Positions 22,601-34,097 of a DNA stretch of 64,000 bases are shown here, piece by piece (the first letter of the stretch is position 1; each line of letters opens with the position of its first letter). This stretch comes from Saccharina japonica. Its lineage: Eukaryota; Sar; Phaeophyceae; Laminariales; Laminariaceae. The notes under the pieces are model-generated. The model saw only the letters and a list, made by a program, of their open reading frames with translations, did no database searches and was not told the origin of the DNA. The translations under genes and the position numbers were made by a program. The stretch spans positions 61,532 through 125,531 of the forward strand of contig MEHQ01001399.1 in the NCBI GenBank assembly GCA_008828725.1, given 5' to 3'.

Positions 22601-25600
22601 TAAAGGTGAACCCGAGTCTCGGGAGGAAAGAGGACGTGCTTGCAGTAGAAGCGAGGGTAGCCAGAAAAAAAGAAGAGAAAAAAACGCTGACGTGCTCTCA
22701 ATTGCCCGAGCCTAATGTGTGTCCAGAACTTGAGGGGTGCATTAACACTGCGCAGCACACGCGCGGTAGAGGTGACTGCTCAGTTGGGGATATGCCTGCC
22801 CGATTTGTGGACGCGCGGTGAAGGAGGGTTGTTCCGGGAGATGCACGTAAAGAAACCGCGTTGCCATGGGCTCGTTGTGATAAAACGCATTGATAACGTT
22901 AGTACATCGTATATACAGGTAAGCGCTACTACGTAGAGTACACGGGACACGATTAGGCGTTGCTTGCTTCACAATCCCTGCGGTCGCGCAAGTACATTTT
23001 TCGGTTCAGTGGAACGAAATGTAACGGTTCGGATTGATGTCGAGAGGTTGCTCCTCGAGGCGCTCTTGGCAGAGGAATGAAGGCTGGTTTTCGTAACGGT
23101 TTTTTCATCCTCTTGAAGTTGTAGCTGGTGTAGAAAACGAATACCAGGTAATGATGCTTCCGCTACAAACTGAGAGTCCGACCATACTCTACACGTTTAC
23201 GAAGCAAAAACACATAGAAATGCTTTGAGGCCCAGCTGCGCGTTGTGACACTCTGGGTGCAAATATGATAAAGAGAAACGTCGAGGTTTTTTATTCCCTT
23301 CAGGCACATGTGTCTGATGATGTATGTATCTTGGTGTCCGACATGCCGTGGTTTTCCCCTCACTCATGTTGGCGTTTTTTGTGCAGGGGCTGTATGTGAC
23401 GCTGGACAAGTGGAAAACGGCGATTTTCCGAATTGGTTTTCTCATCGAGGGACGAACCGACGAAGAGCAGCCGGAACATATGCTGGGGTGCGGCATTCTG
23501 AAAGGTGAGTTTATCGTCACCATCGTCATCAGCAGCAGTGGCAACTGCCGCCGTTTCTTATGCTCGGTGACCGTATTCAACCAACTCACCCACCATCTAC
23601 CAGGTACAAAGAGAGAGGGCAGTGCGCTGTGTGAAGCGACGATTCCTCCGCCTGTTTTGATGTTTAAGTGGGGCGAGCAGAGGCCATGCCAGGCTTTTCC
23701 TGACGTCGGAGTTTGAACCTTTCAAGGGTGCCAGGAGATCGCGAATTTTGCCGATTTTGAGTTTTGAGTACGTACGTAGTGTTTCCCATTTGTGATGCGC
23801 CGAATCGCCCGCTGTTTCGCCCAACATTGTTGTGGGCTCAACAGCAAGGTCCTTGAAGGTTGATGTCTATTGTGTCGTCGGAAGTGCTGTATTGGGTCGA
23901 AACACAGGTAAATATTGATTGTGTTGCTCGTGAGAGAGTCGGTATCCGGAGCTCTATTTACCATAGCGCAGCATTCACGGGGGGGGATGCTTCTTTTAAG
24001 CCCCTGACTTCTCCTTACCTGTGACCGCACGCGTCTAGGTTTAAAGATGTTGAGCTTTTGAATGATCTATTGACCAGGAAACACCGACCCCGGCATTGCA
24101 GGGGGCCGGGGGTCTACGGCCGCACGACTACGACCATGCATAACATGGGTACACCCCCCGTCCCCCCTCCTTTGACGTCGGCCCTAAATCCCTAAATGCT
24201 TCCCATAGGGCTTGACATGAGCACGCTTCCGGAGCTGTCCCTGTCGCGAGACGGCGAACGGCTAGTCGTTCGAAATCGCGGTGAAGGCGCTGACAGTGAC
24301 GACGACAACGACAGCAGTGGGGATCGAGCTGTGTCGGCCGACGGCATCGCTGCTGATCAGGTTGCCGGTGATGGCGGTGCGTTGCGCGGAGCCGCGCCGT
24401 CTACTACCTCTTTCCCCACACTGGGACTGTTTTCGTCGAATAGGAGTCCTCCTCGTCCTAGTGGGGGTAGAGAGGCGGCCGCGGTCAGCAGCTCGTCGTC
24501 GGTACCCTTGATACCCCGAAGGCACGTCGCGCTCCTAATGCGCGGCAGGCGGTATTCAGGACGGAGTAACGGGGACTGCGGTGCCGTACAGCGAGATAAG
24601 GTGAGCCGCTTTTAATCCTTGGGGGACCCCTTTTAAAGGATAACGATCAAACCAGTGGCATGTTTAGTTTTTGCAGCCGCCTATTGGTGGCGTGAGAGGA
24701 CAACAGTACAAGAGCAGCACCGTGCTGCACCCGCACTGTAAACAAGCCGTCCATGATTGTATTTCATATACTAAATATATCACCCCCCCCCGGGCATGCA
24801 GTGGACGATGCTGTAAAACTCATATGATGCCATCACACTATTACCCTCTGGAGTCCCAAAGTCATTATTTAATAACTGGATGGCTGAGGGAAAATATGAA
24901 GCAATAAGAAACAACGGACCGTCGCCAGGTATATACAGTAGCCAAAAGGATGTGCAGGGTTTTATTTTCGTCTCGTTGGCGTCGCTTCGGATCGCACTTC
25001 CTACGCGAGAGCCGGTGGTTGTGCGTCGCCGATATAGGGATAGGCGGTAGGGGGTAGGGGGTAGGGGTGCCGAGACATGCCACGATGGGGTTGGCGCTTT
25101 TTCGCCGAAATGTTTATGACTGATCTTTAGTGACTTAACACAATTCTCAACTGAGGAACTGCCCTATAAGGCATGCCCCTTATACAAGGCATGCCCCTTA
25201 TACAAGGCATGCCCCTTATACAAGACATGCCCCTTATACAAGGCATGCCCCTTATACAAGGCATGCCCCTTAGATAAGGCATGCCAAGGCCGTGGGATTG
25301 CTCGTCCATTAGGTTAAGCGTGTATTTTTTCTCAACTGCCCGACTTTGGGTGATGTGCTATTACGGGTGACCATAGTAAATATCATATAATAGGACCAAC
25401 TGTTGTTAGTAAAAATGAGAAATATATAGGTTTCTGTGTATACCATAGGTATTATTTACTTTGGTCCCCCGAAATGATAGTACTAATACTTACTAATAGT
25501 ATGGACCTCCTCAAGTGAAAAGCGTCTTAAAAAAACACCAGGAAGCTGCTACGACTCCCATATCGTACGTACGTAGCACGGGTCTGACCGCCTTCGTTTT

Positions 25601-26403
25601 CGTGGTGGCTAGAAGCGGAGCAGCTGTGCCATTGTCGGCTAGACGTTTGCGTAGAGAAGGGATTGCGTTAGAGCGACGGTGCGACGTAGTCAACCTTCGA
25701 TTGAGGCGGCGGGATAGCGACGAGGTATACTCCGAGGCACTCCATCCCCGTGTTTCAGGTGCAACACGCGCAGAGAATGGAGGGTGGGGTACTTGTGTCA
25801 TGCATGGCCGTAGTCGTATGACCATAGACCGTCGCATCTGTACAATGCCGGGACGGAGCAAGTAGGGGTTTCACCGACCAGGTAGGCATTGCTCGCACCA
25901 AGTGCGAAGCACCGTGAGCTGTCGGGCGAGTCGCATGAAGGGTGAGCTGTATCCTACTGAGAACAGCTCGTGAGGCGGACTGTCTTGCATATTGGATTGG
26001 ACAGCGTAGAATGAATTGATGGAGCTGGGGGATGGACTTCATATTCATGCATGGCCGTAGTGGTGTGATACATTGATTGAGTCTCTGGTGCAACAAACCG
26101 CCGCGTTCTGCTGTAACCAACCGCCGCCGCCGCCCCCCCGCCTCCCCCGCATTTCCGCTCGCTCTTCCGTACAAATCACTGTTGTACGATCAGGCGTCCT
26201 TCGGAGACGGAGACACCGTGACGGTAACCGCTGTTGCGGCGGCTGCGTTCGCCGGTGGGTGGTTTTGTGCTTTATTGCTGGTGATTACTGTCGCCTGCTG
26301 GACAGAGGTATCTTCAGCGACAGGCGGAGGCCGGATGGCCGAAGACGCGTGGTGGCGCGCGAGCGTCGGATCGTGGCTAGTGCGCGTGTTTACTGACGCG
26401 TAA
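7638..26403 (+). CDS. EDR2 C-terminal (DUF1336) domain protein with disordered N-terminus and C-terminal membrane segment
   Basis: Exons: 7638-7890, 12749-12932, 14034-16261, 17027-17161, 19286-20166, 21552-21689, 23387-23504, 24209-24600, 25542-25724, 26194-26403. All junction phases agree, giving about 1573 residues. The start is the first ATG of exon 1. Residues 1 to about 910 are low complexity, rich in Ser, Gly, Ala and Arg. The domain is recognised from about residue 915 by WNTWGCSQAADFRVRTKG, then NCQLPDVPTPF, VGLPSIAKRF, LDLNAHAFSYVGRK and GFLIEGRTDEEQPEHMLG, in the order seen in plant EDR2 proteins. The plant PH and START domains are not visible. A hydrophobic stretch at about residues 1513-1540 suggests a membrane anchor. 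EDR2 relatives are tied to lipid binding and defence signalling in plants; a similar role here is inference. Exons 4-8 are well supported by domain homology; exons 1, 2, 9 and 10 rest on splice signals and phase only. The protein could instead end at a stop at 24613-24615 if intron 8 is not used. Confidence 0.82.
9068..9145 (+). repeat. CTG/GCTGCC-rich simple repeat in intron 1 of the EDR2-like gene
   Basis: Imperfect CTG, TTG and CCG triplets. It is intronic and not part of the coding model. Confidence 0.7.
9601..10985 (+). repeat. GTGCT pentanucleotide array, about 277 units, in intron 1 of the EDR2-like gene
   Basis: From 9651 to 10985 the unit repeats about 267 times with no interruption visible. 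The left 50 bases carry variant units (GCGCT, GTGCC, GTGCG). No frame of this unit contains a stop codon, so very long open frames appear on both strands; they are artefacts of the repeat. Confidence 0.97.
17770..17850 (-). repeat. Dispersed repeat family E, copy 2
   Basis: Reverse orientation: CTCCGTCTCGAAAGGGATGC, then CAATGGTCAAATGACTAAGG, then CAACAAATGAGTACG and a C-run. Confidence 0.6.
17833..18123. repeat. Dispersed repeat family D, copy 2, in intron 4 of the EDR2-like gene
   Basis: It lies between C-runs and carries the reverse orientation of the family interior, including the CACGGCGCTTCGCGCTTGGT stretch. A family E fragment lies immediately to its left. Confidence 0.65.
18723..19165. 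mobile_element. MITE family A, copy 5, in intron 4 of the EDR2-like gene
   Basis: It starts GACGCATGCTACGGTGGAGG and ends ACCTCTATCGAAGCACGCGTC. The interior contains a direct duplication of about 34 bp with the core GAATTTGGGGACAAAATAC at about 18923 and 19028, making this copy longer than the others. Confidence 0.7.
20167..21551 (+). other. GC-AG intron of the EDR2-like gene
   Basis: Exon 5 ends ...GACGAG and continues GCAAGC, which matches the extended donor consensus typical of GC-AG introns. No GT donor that joins in phase was found there. The acceptor is at 21550-21551. Joining the exons gives NADE followed by VGLPSIAKRF, which restores the continuous EDR2_C motif. Confidence 0.75.
21116..21312. 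mobile_element. Inverted-repeat element, family F, in intron 5 of the EDR2-like gene
   Basis: The ends CACTGTATACTACACCCCCT and AGGGGGTGTGATATACACTG are inverted copies extending about 33 bp. The interior shares TTTTCTCGA, CTATGGAAC-like and GTCTGTGCC motifs with the element at 21796, which is the same family. Confidence 0.75.
21796..22013. mobile_element. Inverted-repeat element, family F, in intron 6 of the EDR2-like gene
   Basis: The ends carry GATAGCACACACTCCCTCGG and CCGAGGGAGTGTGTCGTC as inverted repeats. The interior matches the layout of the element at 21116. Confidence 0.7.
24080..24167. repeat. Dispersed repeat family D, short fragment
   Basis: It contains CCCCGGCATTGCAGG followed by GGTCTACGGCCGCACGACTA and a C-run. 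It represents only the end of the family and lies in intron 7 of the EDR2-like gene. Confidence 0.5.
25168..25290 (+). repeat. 18-bp tandem repeat built on GGCATGCC, seven copies
   Basis: Copies start at 25168, 25186, 25204, 25222, 25240, 25258 and 25276, with unit AAGGCATGCCCCTTATAC and minor variants. Each unit except the variant at 25222 holds the palindrome GGCATGCC. It lies in intron 8 of the EDR2-like gene. Confidence 0.92.
25361..25476. mobile_element. MITE family B, copy 1, in intron 8 of the EDR2-like gene
   Basis: The left end TTACGGGTGACCATAGTAAA and right end TTTACTTTGGTCCCCCG are inverted repeats. The interior carries the GTTAGTAAAAAT and ATATATAGGTTT motifs of the family. Confidence 0.65.
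25779..26062. repeat. Dispersed repeat family D, copy 4, in intron 9 of the EDR2-like gene
   Basis: It contains GCATGGCCGTAGTCGTATGA, ACAATGCCGGGACGGAGCAA and GTGCGAAGCACCGTGAGCTG in the family order. Confidence 0.65.
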
Positions 26404-28945
26404 GCTTGTGGCCGTTGTGCGTGTATTATTAGTGTGTAGATGCCGAAGTCTTGGCGGGAGTGTTCTACGGCAGGCAAGGTTTTCTATTGACTACATACCT
26501 GGTACCAGCTACCGGTAACGTATTTGTTTTCTGTGGTGCTCCGGGTTTTTTCGTGAGGTTTTCCCTCGTTTTCGACAGGTTCATCCATTGTTGATATTAA
26601 CAGTGCGTACTCGTAGGTAATTTTTTTGTTCAAGTTGTGCGTTCGAAGCCCATCTTATCAAAGTCCAAAGTAGTCGCGGAAGTCTTGATATTTTCACCGC
26701 CGGCTGCAGGAGCCAACTCAATTGGCCTCTTGCGTTTTTTTCTGCTGCTGGCTCCTCGTGTGGTGCCATTTTTGCACGAGAGGGGAGATGATCTCCCCAG
26801 TCGTTTGCCGTCATATCCCGACCGCGATGCGAAGATGCCCTGCCCCCTGCTGTAGATCACTGCTGTGGTGTTTCTTAAAGGGCACACAATGTTTGGTCCG
26901 TGGACGATGATAAGGCACCCGTAAGAGACCAATATCATTCCGACAAAACGGCGGCGGTTCTCCGACCCCGCGCCCGCGTGCTTTCCCCGAGAGTTGAGGT
27001 TTCCGGGAGTTTTGTGTTTAGGCAGGAATCGTTTGCTCCAGTTTAGTTACTAGCAGAGTCGTAGTTCACATCCCTGCGGAGAAAAGAAGACCCACACCGC
27101 TTAGCCGGGTGGTATACACGCCAAAATGCGAGAATGCAGCTTCTCGCATTGCTGAAGCAAACGCGCACCCTTAAGATGTCGAAGCTCTCAAACAACGATC
27201 AAGCTTACAGCTGCCCTTCGTGGTACCCACCTCGAACCCACAGGAGGAACGGATACATTTCTGCCGTTTTGTGATTTACCACGAACGAAGCATTCCCCGT
27301 TTTACTGGTGGTGTCCTCTAATACCCCTCCAAACTCGTACTGTGGCATGTTTTACCAGGGGGTATCCTGTATCTGGTATGTACATACCTGGTACATCTCT
27401 GCTGCTCGACCTGTTGCGGACTCTGAAAAGGCTCTTGCGGCTGACGCAGCTCGCTCATTAAACTCGTTCATCTCTGCTGTGTACACACATGCGTACAGCA
27501 GCAGCAGCAGCAGTATGCTCTATCCCCACCATCGTCATTGTAAGTTATATATCCCCAGGGATCAGGGATCTCAGGGGTACACGAAAACAAAGCTCCAGAA
27601 CCACACACGCACCCCTGCTTCCAAGGCATAGACAGGGGAAGTCGTATTATGAATCCCTTTAGGGTATAGTTTATGTTTCAGCTCAAAAATTACCTCTATC
27701 TTTTCTTGGCCCGTGGTTTTTTACCGCGCTTTTTTTTACCGTGGTTTTTCTGCCACTTTCGCCGCCGGGCGACCATCCGATCTCAAGCAAGCCACGACCG
27801 TGCGCTCGCGGCGGTGCCTTCGCACATGTCACACCTCGCTTCCTGCGAAGTCTCGTGGTTCTGCTCGGTAAGCTCGGCGAGGAATCCCACTCCCCGTAAA
27901 AACAAAATCGTTATACACTCGATTAAAGGCGAAAGTCACTACGTATTCCCAAGACGATAGAAAGGAAAACGTGTTGATCGTTCGTTTTCACGCTTGATTA
28001 CAGTAGTAGGAATAATCATCACCATAATGTTGATTACTCGACATGATTATATTTATTTCTGAATATTGATTATAACCATGACTCATTGTGACTGTCTTTC
28101 CATAAATCGGCTCGTCTGGTACTCCTTCCTGTGTATTGTTTCCCGGACAGCTCGCTCGGTGGTTATAGAAAGTCTGCTGGCAAACATTTCATGAGCATCT
28201 ATCTGTGCCTGGTTTTTGTTTTGACACCATCCGTCTTGACCCGTCGGCTATAGGGTCAGCTATAGGCATCGTCTTGGGCCTCAACGCGCGTGGTCAATAA
28301 GGGAAAGGGCGTTGCCGTCGTGGGTTTTCGTGAGCACGCGCGGAGATAAGGGGGATAAGACTGGTCGGGGTGCCTGGCCTCGCGCGTGGCTGACACGCGG
28401 TTGTCGAGGGAGAACCATCGCGAAAATGTCAGTCGGTGCAAGGTCGATGATAGCTTTTGGGCTGACAGTGTGTCGGTGGGAAAACTGTGTTTTTTCTTTC
28501 TTCGCATGTTGCCGATGGGTTTTCACAGCAGTAGCATGAAGTCATCAAACGGGTGGTGATAGGCTCTGTGGCTCTTGCGTACGTGGCGCGAGGGGCCTCC
28601 GTGGGAGAGAGACGGTCCAACCTCTGGTTCGTGTTTTTCGCGCGCGTTGGTGCGATCGTTCGCCCTGCTTTGTTTGGGTCGTTCTTGCTGCAGACGCCAG
28701 CAAACACGCCTCCGTGACAACACGTCACATCACGCGCGCTACAGCAGGCCACATTGTTATAGTTTCGCGAAGGCGAAAACTCTCGGAGCGGACTCGATCG
28801 TTTTCGTCTTTACACTATACCGTGGACCCTGCGGTTGTGGCCCCGTGAGATGTCCTCCATCTCCCATGCTTGATTGCAAACGTCCGCCATCTGTGCGAAA
28901 AAGGTTGGTGTACATTATTCGAGTATTTTTGTGGCGGTGCCGCGG

Positions 28946-29475
28946 GAGTGCCCATGGCAAGCCACGGCATTGTCATGGCAGTAACCCGTGCCAGAAACCC
29001 GTGCCAGCAACCCGCGCCAGTGCCCATGGCAAGCCACGGCCTGGCACGGCATGCCGTGGAAGCTCGTGTTATTTGTCACGGCAAACCACGACGCGACTGC
29101 CACGATAAGCCGGCAAACTCCACGGCACGCCGAGGAAAGCCCCACGGAAAAGGGCAAGCGCCACGGCACGCTACGACAGCTCCACGGCAAGTCCCACGGT
29201 AAACTCCACGGCAATCCCCAAGACAATCCCCATGGCAAGCCACCGTGGCTTGCCAGGATTAACCCACTTGCTGCGGCTTATCTATTGTCATCATGGCATG
29301 CCGTGGGGGTTGCCCTCAGGGCATGTGCCATGATACTGCCGTTTGCTGCCATGGAAAGTGCCGCGGCGCGTGCCATGGTCGATTGCAAACTGTGGGCCTT
29401 GCCGTGGCAACTCGGGGCTTGCCATGAGTGCCACGGTTAGCCGCGGACTGCCATGGTCGTGACCATGATATGTCA
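28946..29475. repeat. Degenerate GCCATGGC / CCACGGCA palindrome-rich repeat block
   Basis: Dozens of short motifs such as CCATGGC, GCCACGGC, CCCACGG and GCCGTGG are spaced irregularly across about 530 bp. I cannot define a fixed unit or a terminal inverted repeat. Confidence 0.7.
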
Positions 29476-31084
29476 CTAAAACAAAGCATGTGCATCCATC
29501 CGTGGAATGTAGGCGCCAAGACCATATTTTGACAAAGATGGGTGGACCCGGTGGTTGCAGCGGCAATTGGATGCGTGTTGGCAGGCAGCTACATAAAGTA
29601 GTGGTGAGCATGCGTCTGCAGGTCGGGTGGAGGGGGGAACCAGCGTGGTGCGGTTGGTGAGAGGATGCAGCAAGCGCGAGACAGCTTGGCTGCGATTCCG
29701 CATGAAGAGGCACTTGAAGGACGACGGTGAACGCAACAGCAGTAGCATTATTTCAAACTCATACAATGGTGTATACCTGGTACGTACAGTGCCTGGTATA
29801 ACAGCAGGTGGGGTCGCTTCCGGGTACTTCGTGCAGTGCCGAGGGGTGAGGGAGGGCAGGGGGAAGGGAGGGCTACCAGGGGTAACGTGTCTTCACGGGT
29901 GCCTCAGTCTCGATCATGCGGTGGGAACAAAATAACACGCGGTTTTTTATCTTTCAAAACTTTGGGTTTCTATCTATTTGCGGGCCATGGGGGCACGGGG
30001 GGTAGGGGAAACGTCGCTGGTGTGTGACCGCTGGTGTGACAGACTGCTGGGCGCGGCAGCTGGATACGGAGGGGCGACAACTCTGTCCCCGCCAAGAAAG
30101 GTATGCGATCTACCGGATATATTACAGTAAAGGGATCTGGCGACTAAAAGGGGCTGCTGTGCAACCGTTGTTGTATTGTTTTGGCAAGCCTATCCTGCTG
30201 TTTCCCGCGCGGCCTTTGTAAATTGGCGCGGAGGCTGTATCGTGTATACATACGTAGAACTTTGCTGCTGGGCAGTCTTGGATTCGCGAGTTCGCACGCT
30301 GGTCGGGGCGAAGCCTTTTGCGACTTGTTGGGCGCTTCGGTAGCGCAGTCGGTGTACTATGCATTGCGTGGAAACAACCATGCCCAAATACACCATGGAG
30401 CCCTCTGGAAAACTACGGAACGCGCATCGCAGTCTGGCATGCCGTCTAAGGGGTAATCCAGGAGGCACCACCACAAGATATGTACAGTATGCTACCAGCA
30501 AGCCTGTATCTGCAGCAGGTTGAGAACCTCGTGCTCCCTAGGTGGGTGCTTATGCTTCGTGGCACGTGCAGACCGGATCATGAGAGTCGATTTCGCTGAG
30601 ATGACAGTGCGCAACCTTGTGACCTAAACTGGCTGGAAGATAAACCATATCATAACGAGGCATACCAGGAATACTGTGGAGTATGAGGATGATGACGACG
30701 CAAGAAAATAAAACAGAACGTAAGAAAGAGCGCAAGGAGCACCAACTGGGCAAGCGGGATCACGTTCTAGCTTTATGCAGGCTTGAAACTAAAAAGGCCA
30801 CCTACGACTTATAAATACCCGTGGGACAAACGTTGCGACGCCAGCACTTGGCTCAGTCGCAGCGGGGAACAAGGGCGCCAGTCAGCCCTTGGGAGTTTCG
30901 TGGTGGAGCTGGCTAGCTTATCAGGTGAGAGGGGGGTCATTGGTGATACTATTACTGTAGATGCTACATGGCACACTTGGTGAAGAGTACGACGTGCACG
31001 AGCAAGATTGGTTGGATGTCATCGAGCTGTAGACACTCCATCACGGCTAGCTGCGCGTGTGGGCGCAGATTGTTCACGGATCTA

Positions 31085-31364
31085 CATTATTTGATTTTTT
31101 CGTGGCACGTGTCGCGACACGTGTCGCGACATGCCGCGACACGCCACGGACGCTGCCGCGGCACCCCGCCACACGTGCCGCGGCATTTCGCGACACGCTG
31201 CGGCATGTCGCGAAAAGCCGTGACACGTAGGGTTAGGGTTAGGGTTAGGGACACTCGCCGCGACACTCCCCGCAACACTCACCGCGACACGCCGTGGGGT
31301 GTCGCAGCATGCCGCGACATGCCGCGACGTGTCGGGACACGTGCCACGAAAAAGTCAAATAATG
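31085..31364. mobile_element. TA-flanked inverted-repeat element containing a telomeric repeat
   Basis: The ends CATTATTTGA and TCAAATAATG are exact inverted repeats, flanked by TA on each side (31083-31084 and 31365-31366). Inside, both arms continue with TTTTTCGTGGCAC and many CGCGACA / TGTCGCG palindromes. There is no coding capacity. Confidence 0.75.
31228..31250 (+). repeat. Interstitial telomere-type repeat, about four TTAGGG units
   Basis: Perfect (TAGGGT)3 TAGGG within the inverted-repeat element at 31085-31364. It is too short and internal to be a chromosome end. Confidence 0.9.
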
Positions 31365-33239
31365 TACATCCTCACGGCTCAAGTAACAGTGACCAAGCGA
31401 GGTGTGAACGTCAAATGATAATTGGCGATCCCAAGCCCAGAACGAGCAACGCATTGTATCAGAACTAAATCCGTTAGCATGCGTGAAGCTCTGAGATAAA
31501 TGCCAGCCCGGTAGACTTTGAGAGAAAATTGAGAGGTCTAAACCTGCATGTATTGGGGAACATGAAAACCTCTGTGAAACAATATGCGACCGAGGAAAGG
31601 ATGTTACCTGTGTGCATTGAGGAGGCTATATTGCTACTCGGTACTGTTACATGCTTCAACGTCATTTGTGATAGGTCTCAGTGAAGGTTGCATGACCGAG
31701 GGGTTGAGTCTAGGCATCGAGAAGGTTCTACTGCAAAATGCTCCAAGTTGAATTGCGTTCGTGTTCATTCAGCAGAATGAGGTGCCGTCATCTGGACTTC
31801 TGCGTTCTCTCTCTGTGGATCTGTGTGTGCTGTGTTGGCCACCTAAGCGCCAGTGTTCAACATATCTTCACATCTCTACCGCACCAAGCAGTCCATCTGC
31901 TTCTGGTCCACGACCGCTCACGGTGCCAATCATCTCGACTAGCGTCGAGAGGCACAGCCTTGTGCACTTGCCAGGGTATCACTAACGATAATCCATAATA
32001 GAGCGTGTTAAGGAGGCTGGGGAGAATGTGGCAACCTAAGCTCGGCCTAAGCGACGATTACTGCTGTACCGTCGGCAAGCTAAAGGTGAACGAATACCGG
32101 CGCAAGGGCATCGGATGCGTGGAAGCTGGGGAGCGCGTTCGTGCTACAATCTGCCAGCTCTGCGAGATTGTCGTAATTATGGTCATGACGCAGGTATGAA
32201 ACGGGCAGAGGCAAGAGAGGAAAAGGCACCAACCACTGTCGCTTACTACTACTGTACATGCAGCAAATGTGGGGACAGCAACGATCCTCCCCTGCATCTA
32301 ATTACGCGCAACGCGCTCGGGAGGAGCGGGCAACACAGCTCGCCAGCCGAAGGTGCGTGGTCGTGCTTGGTCGGTTGTTTGGGTATGTCGAGCGGGATTG
32401 CCAACATGGAGCAGCCACGAGCGCGACGTCCTCGACAAAATAACGGTGGAGTGGCTGTTTCCAATTAACGGAGAGGGTCAGCACGTTCAGCTGCCACGTT
32501 CAAGATGGATGGGGAGCGAGCCAGTGCCAATCGCAGACCCGAAATATTCGTAATCGATGCGAAACACGAGTACGGCGTTCTGCTGCTGCCGCTGCAGTAG
32601 TCTGTACCCGTAGAGCGGCGCGGACTTGTGTTTCACTGGCTTTCATGTATGTATGGAATTTTGGCCAAAGAAACCGACGGCCTCTGATATTTCGAGTACA
32701 GGGCTGATGGCTAATTGCGTGTGCTTAATCTCCGTTCATGCCGTGAGACGTTCCTCGGTGGCCATTGAAGATGGGTCCATTCAACGGGAAGCCGCCACTA
32801 ATAATGCAGAATATTCTCACCGGCAATGCTTTTACTCGAGGCCCGTAGGAAACATGCCCTGCGCCATAGTAAGGTCCCGTCTACTCCTGAATCCCTCCTG
32901 TGGTAGATACCTGGTATATCCCCGGTATTATATAAAACAAACTATTGTGTCGTAAGGAGGGCAGTTTTATCGACCACCAGGTGGGATCGCAACAGCACGG
33001 CAGGATGCGCGTGTACACAAAACTCAATTACATGGTAGCCTTTAGTTCGGGCGTCAAACCCGTCTTCTGCTGACCCAGCGCACCCTGCGTGGCTTTGCAA
33101 GGCGGATGCTGAAATTGCCTGCCATCTACTCTTAAAACAAAAATTGTTTTTTTCCCTGTGAAGACACAAAACGGATACGGCTTATCTATCATACACACGT
33201 TAACCTCGGTCTACTTACTGTACGCACATCCCTATTATA

Positions 33240-33320
33240 GGGGGGGGGGCGTACTCATTTGTTGCTTGCCTTCTTAGTCATTTGACCATTGACCACGTAT
33301 CCCTTTCGAGACGGAGCACC
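33240..33320 (+). repeat. Dispersed repeat family E, copy 3
   Basis: A G-run is followed by CGTACTCATTTGTTGCTTGC and ends with CGTATCCCTTTCGAGACGGA. Confidence 0.6.
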
Positions 33321-34097
33321 AAATAGGGGGCTATGAATTGACGAATCCGTCAGTGAAAGTAGTATAGAAATGAATATTAATAGTCATGCTCGCCTTGGCA
33401 ACCATGACCGCGATATTTGTATATATAACCAAAACGCAAGGGCATGCAGTAACACGCACCCATTGGGGTCTCGCCCACGGTATATATAACCCCCCCTCCA
33501 TGCCACGCTATTTCTGCTGCTATGTGCAGTGGGCTCAGCCCTCGAGAACTGCTATCGATCGTAAGCCCCCGACGGGAAGGGCTGCCACATCTACGGTAGG
33601 CTTGAGTAGTCAATACAAAGGCTACCATACCTCAAAAAACGGGAAAATGGACAAAATACTGCACTGGGACATTTTAGCAACTTATGCTGCTAAACCTTCT
33701 GACGACACACCCTGGGCGTTTTTTCGATCCCGATTATTTCGGTTCCGATTACTGGTTATACTGTAGTATCCCACGGAGGACTCAAGCTGAAAATGCCAAC
33801 CTAACCACCATGTACAACCGCCCGACTTTCAATGCCGGTATGGTAACAATTACTAAGTCATACGCTGCCATCGACTCAAAGCACCTAACTTTAATTCTAC
33901 CGTTTATGGCGTGGAGAACATAAAAAAACTGCAAACAAACGTATACAACTGTACTTTACTCGTACCCACCCCGCCGCCCGTTTGACACACAGAAGCGTTC
34001 ACTTCCGGTATCTTGCCCAGGCACGTTTTTGGCGACGACGTTACGTAGCCCGGCCATGCTATCGGGTACAATGCCACCAACACACGGTCCGTAGGTT

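Noticed and set aside
25127..25309. - strand open frame with a repeated hexapeptide
   Set aside because: It follows directly from the 18-bp tandem repeat and has no other support.
31228..31250. Chromosome end (telomere)
   Set aside because: Only about four units, and unique sequence continues on both sides.
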